This document shows positions 39,157-46,758 of a DNA stretch of 64,000 nt, piece by piece (position 1 is the first letter of the stretch; each line of letters begins with the position of its first letter). The position numbers and the translations under genes are program-made. This stretch comes from Acetobacter lovaniensis (lineage in GTDB: Bacteria > Pseudomonadota > Alphaproteobacteria > Acetobacterales > Acetobacteraceae). The notes under the pieces are model-generated. The model had not been told where the DNA came from. It searched no databases and saw nothing but the letters and a program-made list of their open reading frames with translations. The stretch covers positions 22,106-86,105 of the forward strand of contig NZ_JACHIE010000011.1 in assembly GCF_014207635.1 (NCBI RefSeq), in the 5' to 3' direction.

Positions 39157-39789
39157 TCATGCCTGTGCTCCTGGCCGTTTCGCGATGCTCGTGACCCATG
39201 CATGCAGGGCGGAGGCCTCGTCTGGCAATGCCAGCTTCAGTCGGCTACGGGCGAAATCCAGCGTGACGAACGCGGTGATGTCAGCGATCGAGAAGGCATT
39301 GCCCGCGACATAGGGTACATCGCGCAGCCGGGTGTCCAGATCGGCCATGAAATCGGCCAGCCTCTGACGGCCGCGCGCGGTAAGCTCGGGGATTTGCGCA
39401 TAGCCGTGTGGTCCGACCAGTGCGCGGCCCGACAGTCCCGGCAGGCTGTTCCGTACGGCTTCCATCGCGGCAAGATAGCCGTCGATCTCCATGCGCCGGT
39501 CCCACATGCCGATGATGGCGCGTTGTTCTCGCGTCGCGCCCATCAGAGGGGGATCGGGATGCAACTCCTCCAGATAACGGCAGATGACGGGCACCTCGCT
39601 GATCGCGGTGCCGTCGTCCAGTTCCAGGACGGGAACGGTGCAGGAGGGGTTAAGGAGGCGGAACGTGGGCGCGAACTGCTCGTGCTTCGCCAGATCAACT
39701 GTAACGATAGGAATCGTCAGCCCTTTCTCGGCGATGAAGAAGCGCACACGCCGTGGATTGGGGGCGGTGGGGTAGTCGTAAAGCTTCAT
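39157..39789 (-). CDS. Glutathione S-transferase family protein
   Basis: This 210-residue protein starts at the ATG at 39789 (MKLYDYPTAPNPRRVRFFIAEKG). The thioredoxin-like N-terminal domain has the glutathione-contacting VPVLELDDGTAISEVPVICRYLEE segment. The helical C-terminal domain ends with SIADITAFVTLDFARSRL, the N-capping motif of GSTs. The ATG overlaps the stop of the upstream SRPBCC-like gene by 4 nt, so the pair is coupled. Both are divergent from a LysR regulator, which suggests control by it. Confidence 0.9.
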   Translation of the reverse strand: MKLYDYPTAPNPRRVRFFIAEKGLTIPIVTVDLAKHEQFAPTFRLLNPSCTVPVLELDDGTAISEVPVICRYLEELHPDPPLMGATREQRAIIGMWDRRMEIDGYLAAMEAVRNSLPGLSGRALVGPHGYAQIPELTARGRQRLADFMADLDTRLRDVPYVAGNAFSIADITAFVTLDFARSRLKLALPDEASALHAWVTSIAKRPGAQA

Positions 39790-40355
39790 GGCAATGCTGC
39801 GCGCGGGTGATGAGAGGGCGGAGACTCCGACTGTTCCCGGATGGTCGCGAGCATGCGGCGGCGGATCAGGCCGCTGACCGGGCGGATCAGATACCAATAG
39901 GGCGTGAAGCGACGCCTGGCCCGGTCCATGGCGCAAAACACGCGGGTTTCCGTCACCAGCAACTGGGTACCGTGTGGTCCCGGCTGGATGGAGAAGCCCA
40001 GAGCGAGCTTGCAGACGTCATCATGGCAAGGGGTGAGAAAAGCGTCCGTTGTGGGAATGTCGCACAATCCGTAATCCGCCCGCCAGAACGCGCCGACGAG
40101 GCCGTAGACCAGGGCGGCATCGCCTCGCCGTTCCAGCAGCGTGAAGTCGGTGAGGTCCAGATTCCGTTGCCGCGCATGGCCTAACAGCCGGGCGGGCATT
40201 TCGCGCAGGCGGATGGCGGCACGAACCAGCGGATCGTCCTGATTCCGCCATGCAGCCACCGCGTTCATGATGCGACTGGCCGGGGCGGAGATATCGACAC
40301 TGTGTCGCTCGCTGAAATCGAAGCGCGGGATGAATTCGTCCAATAGGTTCATCAT
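39786..40355 (-). CDS. SRPBCC-like hypothetical protein
   Basis: This 189-residue protein starts MMNLLDEFIPRFDFSERHSVDISAPASRIMNAV. The phrase on 'sacs' from substrate-binding SRPBCC/polyketide-cyclase folds (HSVDISAPASRI) and the later LVTETRVF segment suggest such a fold, with a function that is not known. It lies first in a two-gene unit with the GST gene. The intergenic region to the LysR gene is 214 bp. Confidence 0.6.
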   Translation of the reverse strand: MMNLLDEFIPRFDFSERHSVDISAPASRIMNAVAAWRNQDDPLVRAAIRLREMPARLLGHARQRNLDLTDFTLLERRGDAALVYGLVGAFWRADYGLCDIPTTDAFLTPCHDDVCKLALGFSIQPGPHGTQLLVTETRVFCAMDRARRRFTPYWYLIRPVSGLIRRRMLATIREQSESPPSHHPRAALP

Positions 40356-40569
40356 GCTTCCATTTCTCTTCGGCGAGGTGGTACATTAGCGCACTATGCC
40401 ACAAGAGCATTTTGCACCGCAGCGCGGATATTGCGATGGCTTCATGGCGAAGGCAGAGAGTAACGTCATAATATATCGTGAACGAATTATTGTTGCAGAC
40501 TTGAAAGCACAATGACTGGATTTTGGCAGGTCATGCCGAAGGTCTTCAAAAAATCGGGATAGACAGAAA

Positions 40570-41496
40570 ATGTCGGTTCGGCGACCACCTCTCGATCTGC
40601 GGGAATTGCTGTTCGTGCGTGTCATCGCGAGGGAGGGAAGTATCCATGGAGCCGCACGGGCGCTGGGAGGCAAACAATCTGCCGTAAGCCGGTCCTTGCG
40701 GTTACTGGAAGAGCGACTTGGCGTCTCCCTTTTTCGACGCACGTCGAGCGGTGCCCGGCTCACCCCGGCGGGAGTTGCCTTTCTGCGAGAGGCTGAGAAG
40801 TTGCTCGATGGAACAGTCGGACTGTACGAGCGCACGCGGCGTTGGAGCCGGGGCGAGACCGGCGTCATCTCCGTGGGCGTCCAGGGCAGCATCCCACCCG
40901 GCCGGATCTCGGCGATACTGGAGTCGTACAGCCTTGCGCAACCCGGTATCTCCTTCACTTATCGGGATAATGCGAAAAAAGAACTGTTCCAGGCCCTGGA
41001 ACAGGAGGAGATCGACCTCGCGATAATGACGCTGCCCCTGCCCGGCAGCATGGTGGCCACCGTCCCGCTCTGGAGCGATCGTGTCGTTGCGATCATGTCG
41101 GCCGAACATCCGATCGCACAGGTCGGAACCGCGTCATGGGCTGAGTTGCATGATGGAATCTTTCTGATCGGCAAGGATGATACCGGCGAGGAACTGCTCG
41201 CGCTCTTGATGCGCAAGATGCGGCAGGCGGGATTCGTGCCGGTGACACGTCAGGAGGCGGTCAGAAGCCTGCGGGTCGTCGCATTGGCAGCGAATGGCAG
41301 CGGCATCGCTCTGTTGCCGGATGCCTGGCTGGGTTTTCTGCCCGCTGCCATCCGGGAGCGGATCGCGGTAGTGGAAGTCATCGACGGGGACGGATTTTCC
41401 CACTTCGCCTATGGCGCGGCTTGGCACCGTGAGCGCTGCCCACCGGCCGCGAGGACAGTCATCCGTTTTCTGGAGCAGCAGGCGACTGCGTTTTAA
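40570..41496 (+). CDS. LysR-family transcriptional regulator
   Basis: This 308-residue LysR protein has an N-terminal winged helix (LRELLFVRVIAREGSIHGAARALGGKQSAVSRSLRLLEERLGVSLFRR in part) and a periplasmic-binding-type effector domain. The effector is unknown. It is divergent from the SRPBCC/GST pair and probably regulates it. Its 3' end overlaps the convergent DUF2274 gene by 38 bp. Confidence 0.93.
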   Translation: MSVRRPPLDLRELLFVRVIAREGSIHGAARALGGKQSAVSRSLRLLEERLGVSLFRRTSSGARLTPAGVAFLREAEKLLDGTVGLYERTRRWSRGETGVISVGVQGSIPPGRISAILESYSLAQPGISFTYRDNAKKELFQALEQEEIDLAIMTLPLPGSMVATVPLWSDRVVAIMSAEHPIAQVGTASWAELHDGIFLIGKDDTGEELLALLMRKMRQAGFVPVTRQEAVRSLRVVALAANGSGIALLPDAWLGFLPAAIRERIAVVEVIDGDGFSHFAYGAAWHRERCPPAARTVIRFLEQQATAF

Positions 41497-41719
41497 CGGG
41501 TGCCCGCCGTGGCTCCTGCCGGAGCTTTCGGAACGCGCGGTCGGAGGTGATAAAGCCACGGATCATGTGCGGTACGAGACGGGCCGGATCGACGGACTGG
41601 CCGTTCTGGCTGACCAGGGCAGCATAAGCGACGAGATCGCGATGCAGGTCCGCAGGCAGGTCCACGGTGACACGGACCGGCTTCTCGTCGGGAATTTCGG
41701 TGATGCGCAGCTTCGTCAT
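41459..41719 (-). CDS. DUF2274 protein at the end of the trb operon
   Basis: This 86-residue protein of the DUF2274 family (MTKLRITEIPDEKPVRVTVDLPADLHRDLVAYA in part) regularly follows trbI in alphaproteobacterial conjugative elements. The PVRVTVDLPADLHRDL part resembles a ribbon-helix-helix strand, so a regulatory role is possible. It overlaps trbI by 4 nt. Confidence 0.85.
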   Translation of the reverse strand: MTKLRITEIPDEKPVRVTVDLPADLHRDLVAYAALVSQNGQSVDPARLVPHMIRGFITSDRAFRKLRQEPRRAPVKTQSPAAPENG

Positions 41720-42918
41720 GGAGCCGGTTCCTTTGGGTGCCAGGGTTTCAGGACAAGGTCGCGATTCAGGATAAGCGTGAACGGCAGGCCCGGGCGGTCT
41801 GTCAGCGTCGGCTGAATATTCAGGCTGCGATCAATCAGCCGGTTGCCGACCATAGAAAACCCGTTGCTCGCGCCGGAGCGGATGGCCTGCATCAGGTTGT
41901 TCTCGTTCCATGACGTCCCGGCCTCGGAGCCCACGCTGAGGAGGGTCGTGACGAGGGCCGCCTTGAACAGTTGCCCCCAATGATTGTTCACCTCATCGGA
42001 CAGGCCAGACTGGCCGATGGCGTCGCCACCGGGCAGCTTTTCCAGGACGAGGCTTTCGCCATTCGGATAGATCAGCCGCGTCCAGATGATCTGGGTGCGC
42101 TGCTGCCCGAAGGAAATGCCGCTGTTATAGGCTCCGAACAGGGTGCTACCCTGCGGGACGAGCAAGAACCGGCCTGTCGGACTGTCATAGACGTTCTGGG
42201 TCACATGCCCCACGATCTGGCCGGGCAGATCGGAACTGATCTTCGTGTTCAGCGCGCCGGCAATGACGGTCCCGGCCTGGAGCATATAGGGCGAGGCGGG
42301 AGATACGATCCGGTCCGGGCTGACCGTCGCGCGATCCGGCTGACCTGCCAGAAAGGCGCGATTGCCGGTCTGCTGGTCGGGGCCGGTCGGTGATGCCTGT
42401 GCTCCGGGAGCGGTGGCCATGACCGGAATCGTCTGCGCAGCCTGGCCCTCCCGCGCCTCGATCTGCGCGAAGAGCCTGCTGGTGCGTGCCGCCTCGATCT
42501 CCTGATCGCCACGCCGGTCTCCCATGCCGGAAACCGGTCCCGCGCGACCGTTCCGCTGTGCATCGAGGATCGGCTTGCCGAGATCGCCGGGCAAAGGCGG
42601 CCCGAGTTTCGGGGTGGCGGTATAGTCATTGGGGAGTGCGGCCAGCCCGTCGGCCGAGGGGCGGGTGTCGGTGTCCTGTGCCCCCTGGAGCGGCCCCTTC
42701 TGCGCACCATTTTGCAGCGCGTAGCCCAGCGCAAGACCGATCGCGAGCATCCCCGCACCACCCAGCGTCCAGATGACGGGGCGCGAGAGCCGGACCACCG
42801 GCGGACGCTGCGCGCGCAGCCGCAGATCGGGAGAGGGCGGCGGGGATGATGGTCCTGTTCCGCTTCCGCTTGTGGTGGCTCCCGTATTCCCTTCCGGGCG
42901 CTCTTCCGCGCCGCTCAT
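41716..42918 (-). CDS. trbI: Conjugal transfer protein TrbI (VirB10-like)
   Basis: TrbI spans inner and outer membranes in the type IV secretion core complex. The 400-residue protein has a Pro/Ser-rich cytoplasmic start and one transmembrane helix (about 47-68, VIWTLGGAGMLAIGLALGYAL). A flexible periplasmic linker follows. The VirB10 C-terminal domain contains TVIAGALNTKISSDLPGQIVGHVTQNVYDSPTGRFLLVPQGS in part. It overlaps trbG and DUF2274 by 4 nt each. Confidence 0.95.
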   Translation of the reverse strand: MSGAEERPEGNTGATTSGSGTGPSSPPPSPDLRLRAQRPPVVRLSRPVIWTLGGAGMLAIGLALGYALQNGAQKGPLQGAQDTDTRPSADGLAALPNDYTATPKLGPPLPGDLGKPILDAQRNGRAGPVSGMGDRRGDQEIEAARTSRLFAQIEAREGQAAQTIPVMATAPGAQASPTGPDQQTGNRAFLAGQPDRATVSPDRIVSPASPYMLQAGTVIAGALNTKISSDLPGQIVGHVTQNVYDSPTGRFLLVPQGSTLFGAYNSGISFGQQRTQIIWTRLIYPNGESLVLEKLPGGDAIGQSGLSDEVNNHWGQLFKAALVTTLLSVGSEAGTSWNENNLMQAIRSGASNGFSMVGNRLIDRSLNIQPTLTDRPGLPFTLILNRDLVLKPWHPKEPAP

Positions 42919-43916
42919 GACTTCCTGCCATCCGTGCGCACGATCCGTACCCGCTGCTCGGAATGCCTGTCGCCCAGCCGCAATTCGGCGGCGGCAAACA
43001 GGCGATCGACGATCATCCAGTTCTGCCGGACGCGGTAGTTCACCAATTCCGGCCCGCCATCGGCCCCCAACACGAACAGCGGCGGCAGTTCGCCCTGCCC
43101 GATACCGGACGGAAACGCGATATAGACCTTGTGGCCATCGTCAAACGCCCGGCTGGGCAGCCAGGGCGGCGTGCCACCTTTCACCGGCTGAATAGCGTAA
43201 CGGAAATTCAGCGCATTCAGATCCAGCCCCGCATCCACCGGGGCTGCATCATCGGCGTCGCTGTCCTGCCGATGCAGGGCAATCAGGTCGTCCTCGGGAT
43301 AATCCCAGGACACCGACGCCATATAGGTCGTGGGTGTCGCCCGCAGTTCGGCAAGGTAGCTCCTCCGGTCGGTATTGACGATCAGATTGGTGATGAGATC
43401 CGGTCGCGTCGGCTTGACCAGGATATGCACGCGCCTGGTCGTGCCCGCGCCACTGGTGGTATCGCCGACGATCCAGCGCACGGTATCACCCACCGCGACC
43501 GGGCCGGTACCCACCAGTTTTTCACCCGGCTGGAGCATAACGTCGGTGATCTCGCCGGGCGAAGCATAGACCTGATAGAGCGCTCCCGCGCTGTAGGGGT
43601 AAACCTGCACCGCGTTCACGTAACCGGCCCGCGTCGGCTGGATGCGAGCGGCAAGATTGGCCTGGGTCACGCGCACGGTAGGGTCAGCCGCCTCGGGCAC
43701 GACATGGGTACGCCGTAAGGGCGGAAGCGGCTTGAGCTGGCCCGGCAGCGGGAGTGGCTGTGGCACCTCCGCCACCCGCACAGGCTTCGGCGGATCAGGC
43801 AGGAGCGTGGCCTGGGCCGCGTCGTCATATCGTATGACGGGTGGATGGTACTGTTGCGCGCAACCCGCCAGGGGCAGGGTTAGCAACGGCAAAGCACGAA
43901 GAGCGCGACGGATCAT
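42915..43916 (-). CDS. trbG: Conjugal transfer protein TrbG (VirB9-like) with lipobox
   Basis: TrbG forms the outer-membrane ring with TrbI. The 333-residue protein has the VirB9/CagX fold (PYSAGALYQVYASPGEITDVMLQPGEKL, then HILVKPTRPDLITNLIVNTDRRSY). The signal sequence ends in LPLAGC with Cys19, a clear lipobox. The protein may therefore be a lipoprotein, taking over the anchoring done by VirB7/TrbH in other systems. No trbH gene is visible here. It overlaps trbF and trbI by 4 nt. Confidence 0.94.
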   Translation of the reverse strand: MIRRALRALPLLTLPLAGCAQQYHPPVIRYDDAAQATLLPDPPKPVRVAEVPQPLPLPGQLKPLPPLRRTHVVPEAADPTVRVTQANLAARIQPTRAGYVNAVQVYPYSAGALYQVYASPGEITDVMLQPGEKLVGTGPVAVGDTVRWIVGDTTSGAGTTRRVHILVKPTRPDLITNLIVNTDRRSYLAELRATPTTYMASVSWDYPEDDLIALHRQDSDADDAAPVDAGLDLNALNFRYAIQPVKGGTPPWLPSRAFDDGHKVYIAFPSGIGQGELPPLFVLGADGGPELVNYRVRQNWMIVDRLFAAAELRLGDRHSEQRVRIVRTDGRKS

Positions 43917-44599
43917 TGCCCGAGTTCCTTCGACCAGTTGATGGCAGAGACGTAGATTCCAAGCGGGTTTTTCCGAAGATGATCAGCGTCGCGCGGCGTG
44001 CGCAGAACAACCGACACGATGGCGGTCCAGCGTTCGGTGCCGGTGAACGCGCCGTCACGGTAATGGCGCTCGGTCCAGGCGACGCGGAAGCTGGCGGGCG
44101 AGGCCCGGATTACCGAAGCGATGTCCAGCTCGACCTGCTCGTGCCCGATCCGCGAAAACGGATCATTCAGGCGGGCATAATCGTTCAGCGCCACGGCACC
44201 AGAAACGCTGGTGAAATTATAGGCGCGCAGCCAGTTATGCCGGACCACGACGGCATCGGATGACAGGGAGCGCACGTCGTGGACGAACTGTGCCAGATAC
44301 CAGGCAATCTGCGGATCAGCGGGCATGTAGCCGGACGTCGCCGGCGCCACGACCTGCGCCTGACCGAGCGTGTCGACCTGCACGACCCACGGCGTGATGG
44401 TGCCGCGCGCGGACTGCCAGACCAGCCCGGCCCCGAGACCTGCGGACAGGAACAGGGAACCGAACGCCATCAACCGCCAGTTGCGGGCCTGCACACGGGC
44501 CGAGCCGATGCGCTCATCCCAGATCTGTGCGGCTTTCTGGTAGGGCGTGACGGGCTCGGGCGTGGTCCCGTAGCGTGTTGTGGAGCGACGGAACATCAT
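43913..44599 (-). CDS. trbF: Conjugal transfer protein TrbF (VirB8-like)
   Basis: TrbF is an inner-membrane assembly protein of the transfer channel. The 228-residue protein has a cytoplasmic N-terminus, one helix (LMAFGSLFLSAGLGAGLVWQ) and a periplasmic VirB8-type NTF2-like domain. The domain includes WYLAQFVHDVRSLSSDAVVV and RWTAIVSVVLRTPRDADHLRKNPLGIYV. It overlaps trbL and trbG by 4 nt. Confidence 0.95.
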   Translation of the reverse strand: MMFRRSTTRYGTTPEPVTPYQKAAQIWDERIGSARVQARNWRLMAFGSLFLSAGLGAGLVWQSARGTITPWVVQVDTLGQAQVVAPATSGYMPADPQIAWYLAQFVHDVRSLSSDAVVVRHNWLRAYNFTSVSGAVALNDYARLNDPFSRIGHEQVELDIASVIRASPASFRVAWTERHYRDGAFTGTERWTAIVSVVLRTPRDADHLRKNPLGIYVSAINWSKELGQ

Positions 44600-46020
44600 T
44601 CTTTCTCCGAGAGATCGATGGACGTGGACCCGCCCCCGCCATCGGCGGAGCGGATGATATGGGCGGCCTCGGCAGCATGGGTGGCGGCGTTGCGGCGCTT
44701 CATCTTTCGCGCCCAGCGGGGCGGCTTGCCGTCGGAGCCGTCGCCGCCATCGGGGCCGCCGCCAGGGTTACCGCTACCGGCAGGCCCGGTACCGGGATCA
44801 CCTCCGCCGCCGGACGGGCCTGAAGATCCACCGTCACCCGATGGCCTATCGCCTTCTCCGCCGGCGCCCATCGCACCGGCGGCCCAGCGTCCGCCAGCAG
44901 AGTAGCTTTCCTTCAACGAGGATGTTGCCGCGCCGACCTTGTTCTTCACGGCGTTCATCGCAGCACCACCAGCGGCGCGACCGACATTGCCAGCCGCCGA
45001 CGCCATGCCCGCCGCGCCGGTCTGTCCGGCTGCTCCCATGGAGTAGGCTGTCGTGGCGGCACCTGCGACGGCAGCCCCGCCGCGCGCTGCCGCGGCCGTC
45101 GCACCAAGCGCGGCAGCGCCCCCAGACGCCAGGGCAGCGGGCGCGGCAACAGCCGCAGCACCCATCGCGCCCACCGCCATTGCGGTTCCGGCCGCTGCCC
45201 CGGCACCAAGCTGCGGGGCACCGGAGATCAGCCCATTGGCGAGAGAGCCGCCGAAAATGGCGAGACCCACGATGCAGAGCGACGCCAGAACAACGGACAG
45301 CGCCTGGCCGATGGTGGGCGCACTATCATCGTAGGACGTCGTGAACTGCCTGAACAGCACGGAGGCGATGGCGGAAATGACCGCCAGCACCATGATCTTC
45401 ACACCGGACGATACGACATTGCCCAGCGCCTTCTCGGCCAGGAAAGCGGTGCGATTGAACAGGGCGAACGGGATCAGCACGAAACCGGCTAGGCTGGTCA
45501 GCTTGAACTCGACGATCGCCACGAAGAGTTGCACCGCGAGAATGAAGAAGGCCGCCAGCACGATGAACCAGCACAGGACCAGGACGAGGATCTGCACGAT
45601 GCTGGCCAGCGCACCGAACGAAAACGCCAGTTTACTCGCCGCATCCAGAAGCGGTTGCGCGGCATCGAGCCCGGTCGCCGCCAGTCGGCCGGGGTGCATG
45701 AAGTCCGCAATTGCCAGCGTGCCGCCGCCGGCCTTGAGACCGAGGGCCGCGAAACTGTTGAAAACGATCCCCGACAGGCCGCTGAAATGGTCGATGATGA
45801 AGGCAAAGAAGCCGATATACAGCGTCTTCTTCACGAGACGCTGGACGATGTCCTCGTCGGCCGCCCACGCCCAGAACAGCCCCGCCAGCACGATGTCCAG
45901 CACCGAGAGCGAACCCGCGAGCGACACCACGCTTCCCCGGACCAGACCGAAACCGCTGTCGATCGTGGTCTCGAAGGTATTCAGGAAGCCGTCGATGATG
46001 CCGACATTGTCGCTCGCCAT
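44596..46020 (-). CDS. trbL: Conjugal transfer protein TrbL (VirB6-like)
   Basis: TrbL is the polytopic inner-membrane part of the DNA channel. The 474-residue protein has about six transmembrane helices in residues 25-270. The C-terminal cytoplasmic tail is Gly/Ala-rich and then Gly/Ser/Pro-rich (GGSSGPSGGGGDPGTGPAG). The tail ends in a short basic and acidic stretch. It lies 3 nt after trbJ. Confidence 0.94.
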   Translation of the reverse strand: MASDNVGIIDGFLNTFETTIDSGFGLVRGSVVSLAGSLSVLDIVLAGLFWAWAADEDIVQRLVKKTLYIGFFAFIIDHFSGLSGIVFNSFAALGLKAGGGTLAIADFMHPGRLAATGLDAAQPLLDAASKLAFSFGALASIVQILVLVLCWFIVLAAFFILAVQLFVAIVEFKLTSLAGFVLIPFALFNRTAFLAEKALGNVVSSGVKIMVLAVISAIASVLFRQFTTSYDDSAPTIGQALSVVLASLCIVGLAIFGGSLANGLISGAPQLGAGAAAGTAMAVGAMGAAAVAAPAALASGGAAALGATAAAARGGAAVAGAATTAYSMGAAGQTGAAGMASAAGNVGRAAGGAAMNAVKNKVGAATSSLKESYSAGGRWAAGAMGAGGEGDRPSGDGGSSGPSGGGGDPGTGPAGSGNPGGGPDGGDGSDGKPPRWARKMKRRNAATHAAEAAHIIRSADGGGGSTSIDLSEKE

Positions 46021-46023
46021 TGC

Positions 46024-46758
46024 TCAATATCCAGAACTTGGGATGGCGACGGCCTGGGGAACATAGGCGTCATACTGCGAGAAATGCTGATATTGGGCTT
46101 CCGCACCGGCCTCGTTCGCCGCCTGTCGCGCCCGTTCGAGGTCCGCGGCCCGGCCATTAGCCGCGAGTTCGGCCTGGATGTCGGAAAGCTGGCGAGACTG
46201 AAGCGCGAGAAGCTGGTTTCCCGCCTGTGCGGCCTGTAGCGCCCCGGCCGAACTCTGGCTCGCCGAGACCAGTTGCGTCATGGCCGAGCTGTCGCTCGGG
46301 ATATTTCCTACCACCCGCGCCTGAAGCTTCAGGGCATCCTCGAACCCACCCACGGAATTCTGCCACCGCGTCTGCGCCTGACTGAACAGGGCGCTGTCTG
46401 ACATGCCTGACGATAACGATGTGTATGACTGCTGGTACTGCTGCTCAACGGACTGGACGCTGTATGCGATATTCTGCGCCTGCGCGAGCAACGCCGTCGT
46501 CTGGGAAATCGTCGATTGCAGCGTCGACAGTGTCGAAAGCGGGAGGCTCGCCAGATTGCGACCCTGATTGACCAGCATCTGCGCCTGATTGGCCAGTGAC
46601 GTGATCTGGTTGTCGATCTGCTGGAGCGTGCGCGCCGCGATCAGCACGTTCTCGACATGGTTCGCGCCATCATACACCGCCCATTGGGCATGGGCGGATT
46701 GAGAAGCAGAAACCGTAAAAGCAACGACCATAACGGCAGGAATCAGACGATATCTCAC
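46024..46758 (-). CDS. trbJ: Conjugal transfer protein TrbJ (VirB5-like)
   Basis: TrbJ is a minor pilus component exported by Sec. The 244-residue protein has a signal peptide ending in SAHAQ. A helical VirB5-like body follows (TLQQIDNQITSLANQAQMLVNQGRNLASLPLSTL in part). The C-terminal helix is Gln-rich. It overlaps trbE by 4 nt. Confidence 0.93.
   Translation of the reverse strand: MRYRLIPAVMVVAFTVSASQSAHAQWAVYDGANHVENVLIAARTLQQIDNQITSLANQAQMLVNQGRNLASLPLSTLSTLQSTISQTTALLAQAQNIAYSVQSVEQQYQQSYTSLSSGMSDSALFSQAQTRWQNSVGGFEDALKLQARVVGNIPSDSSAMTQLVSASQSSAGALQAAQAGNQLLALQSRQLSDIQAELAANGRAADLERARQAANEAGAEAQYQHFSQYDAYVPQAVAIPSSGY

Noticed and set aside
38852..39199. 115-codon minus-strand frame across tRNA-Gly
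   Set aside because: It contains GAGDGIRTHDPNLG, the well-known spurious translation of a tRNA antisense strand.
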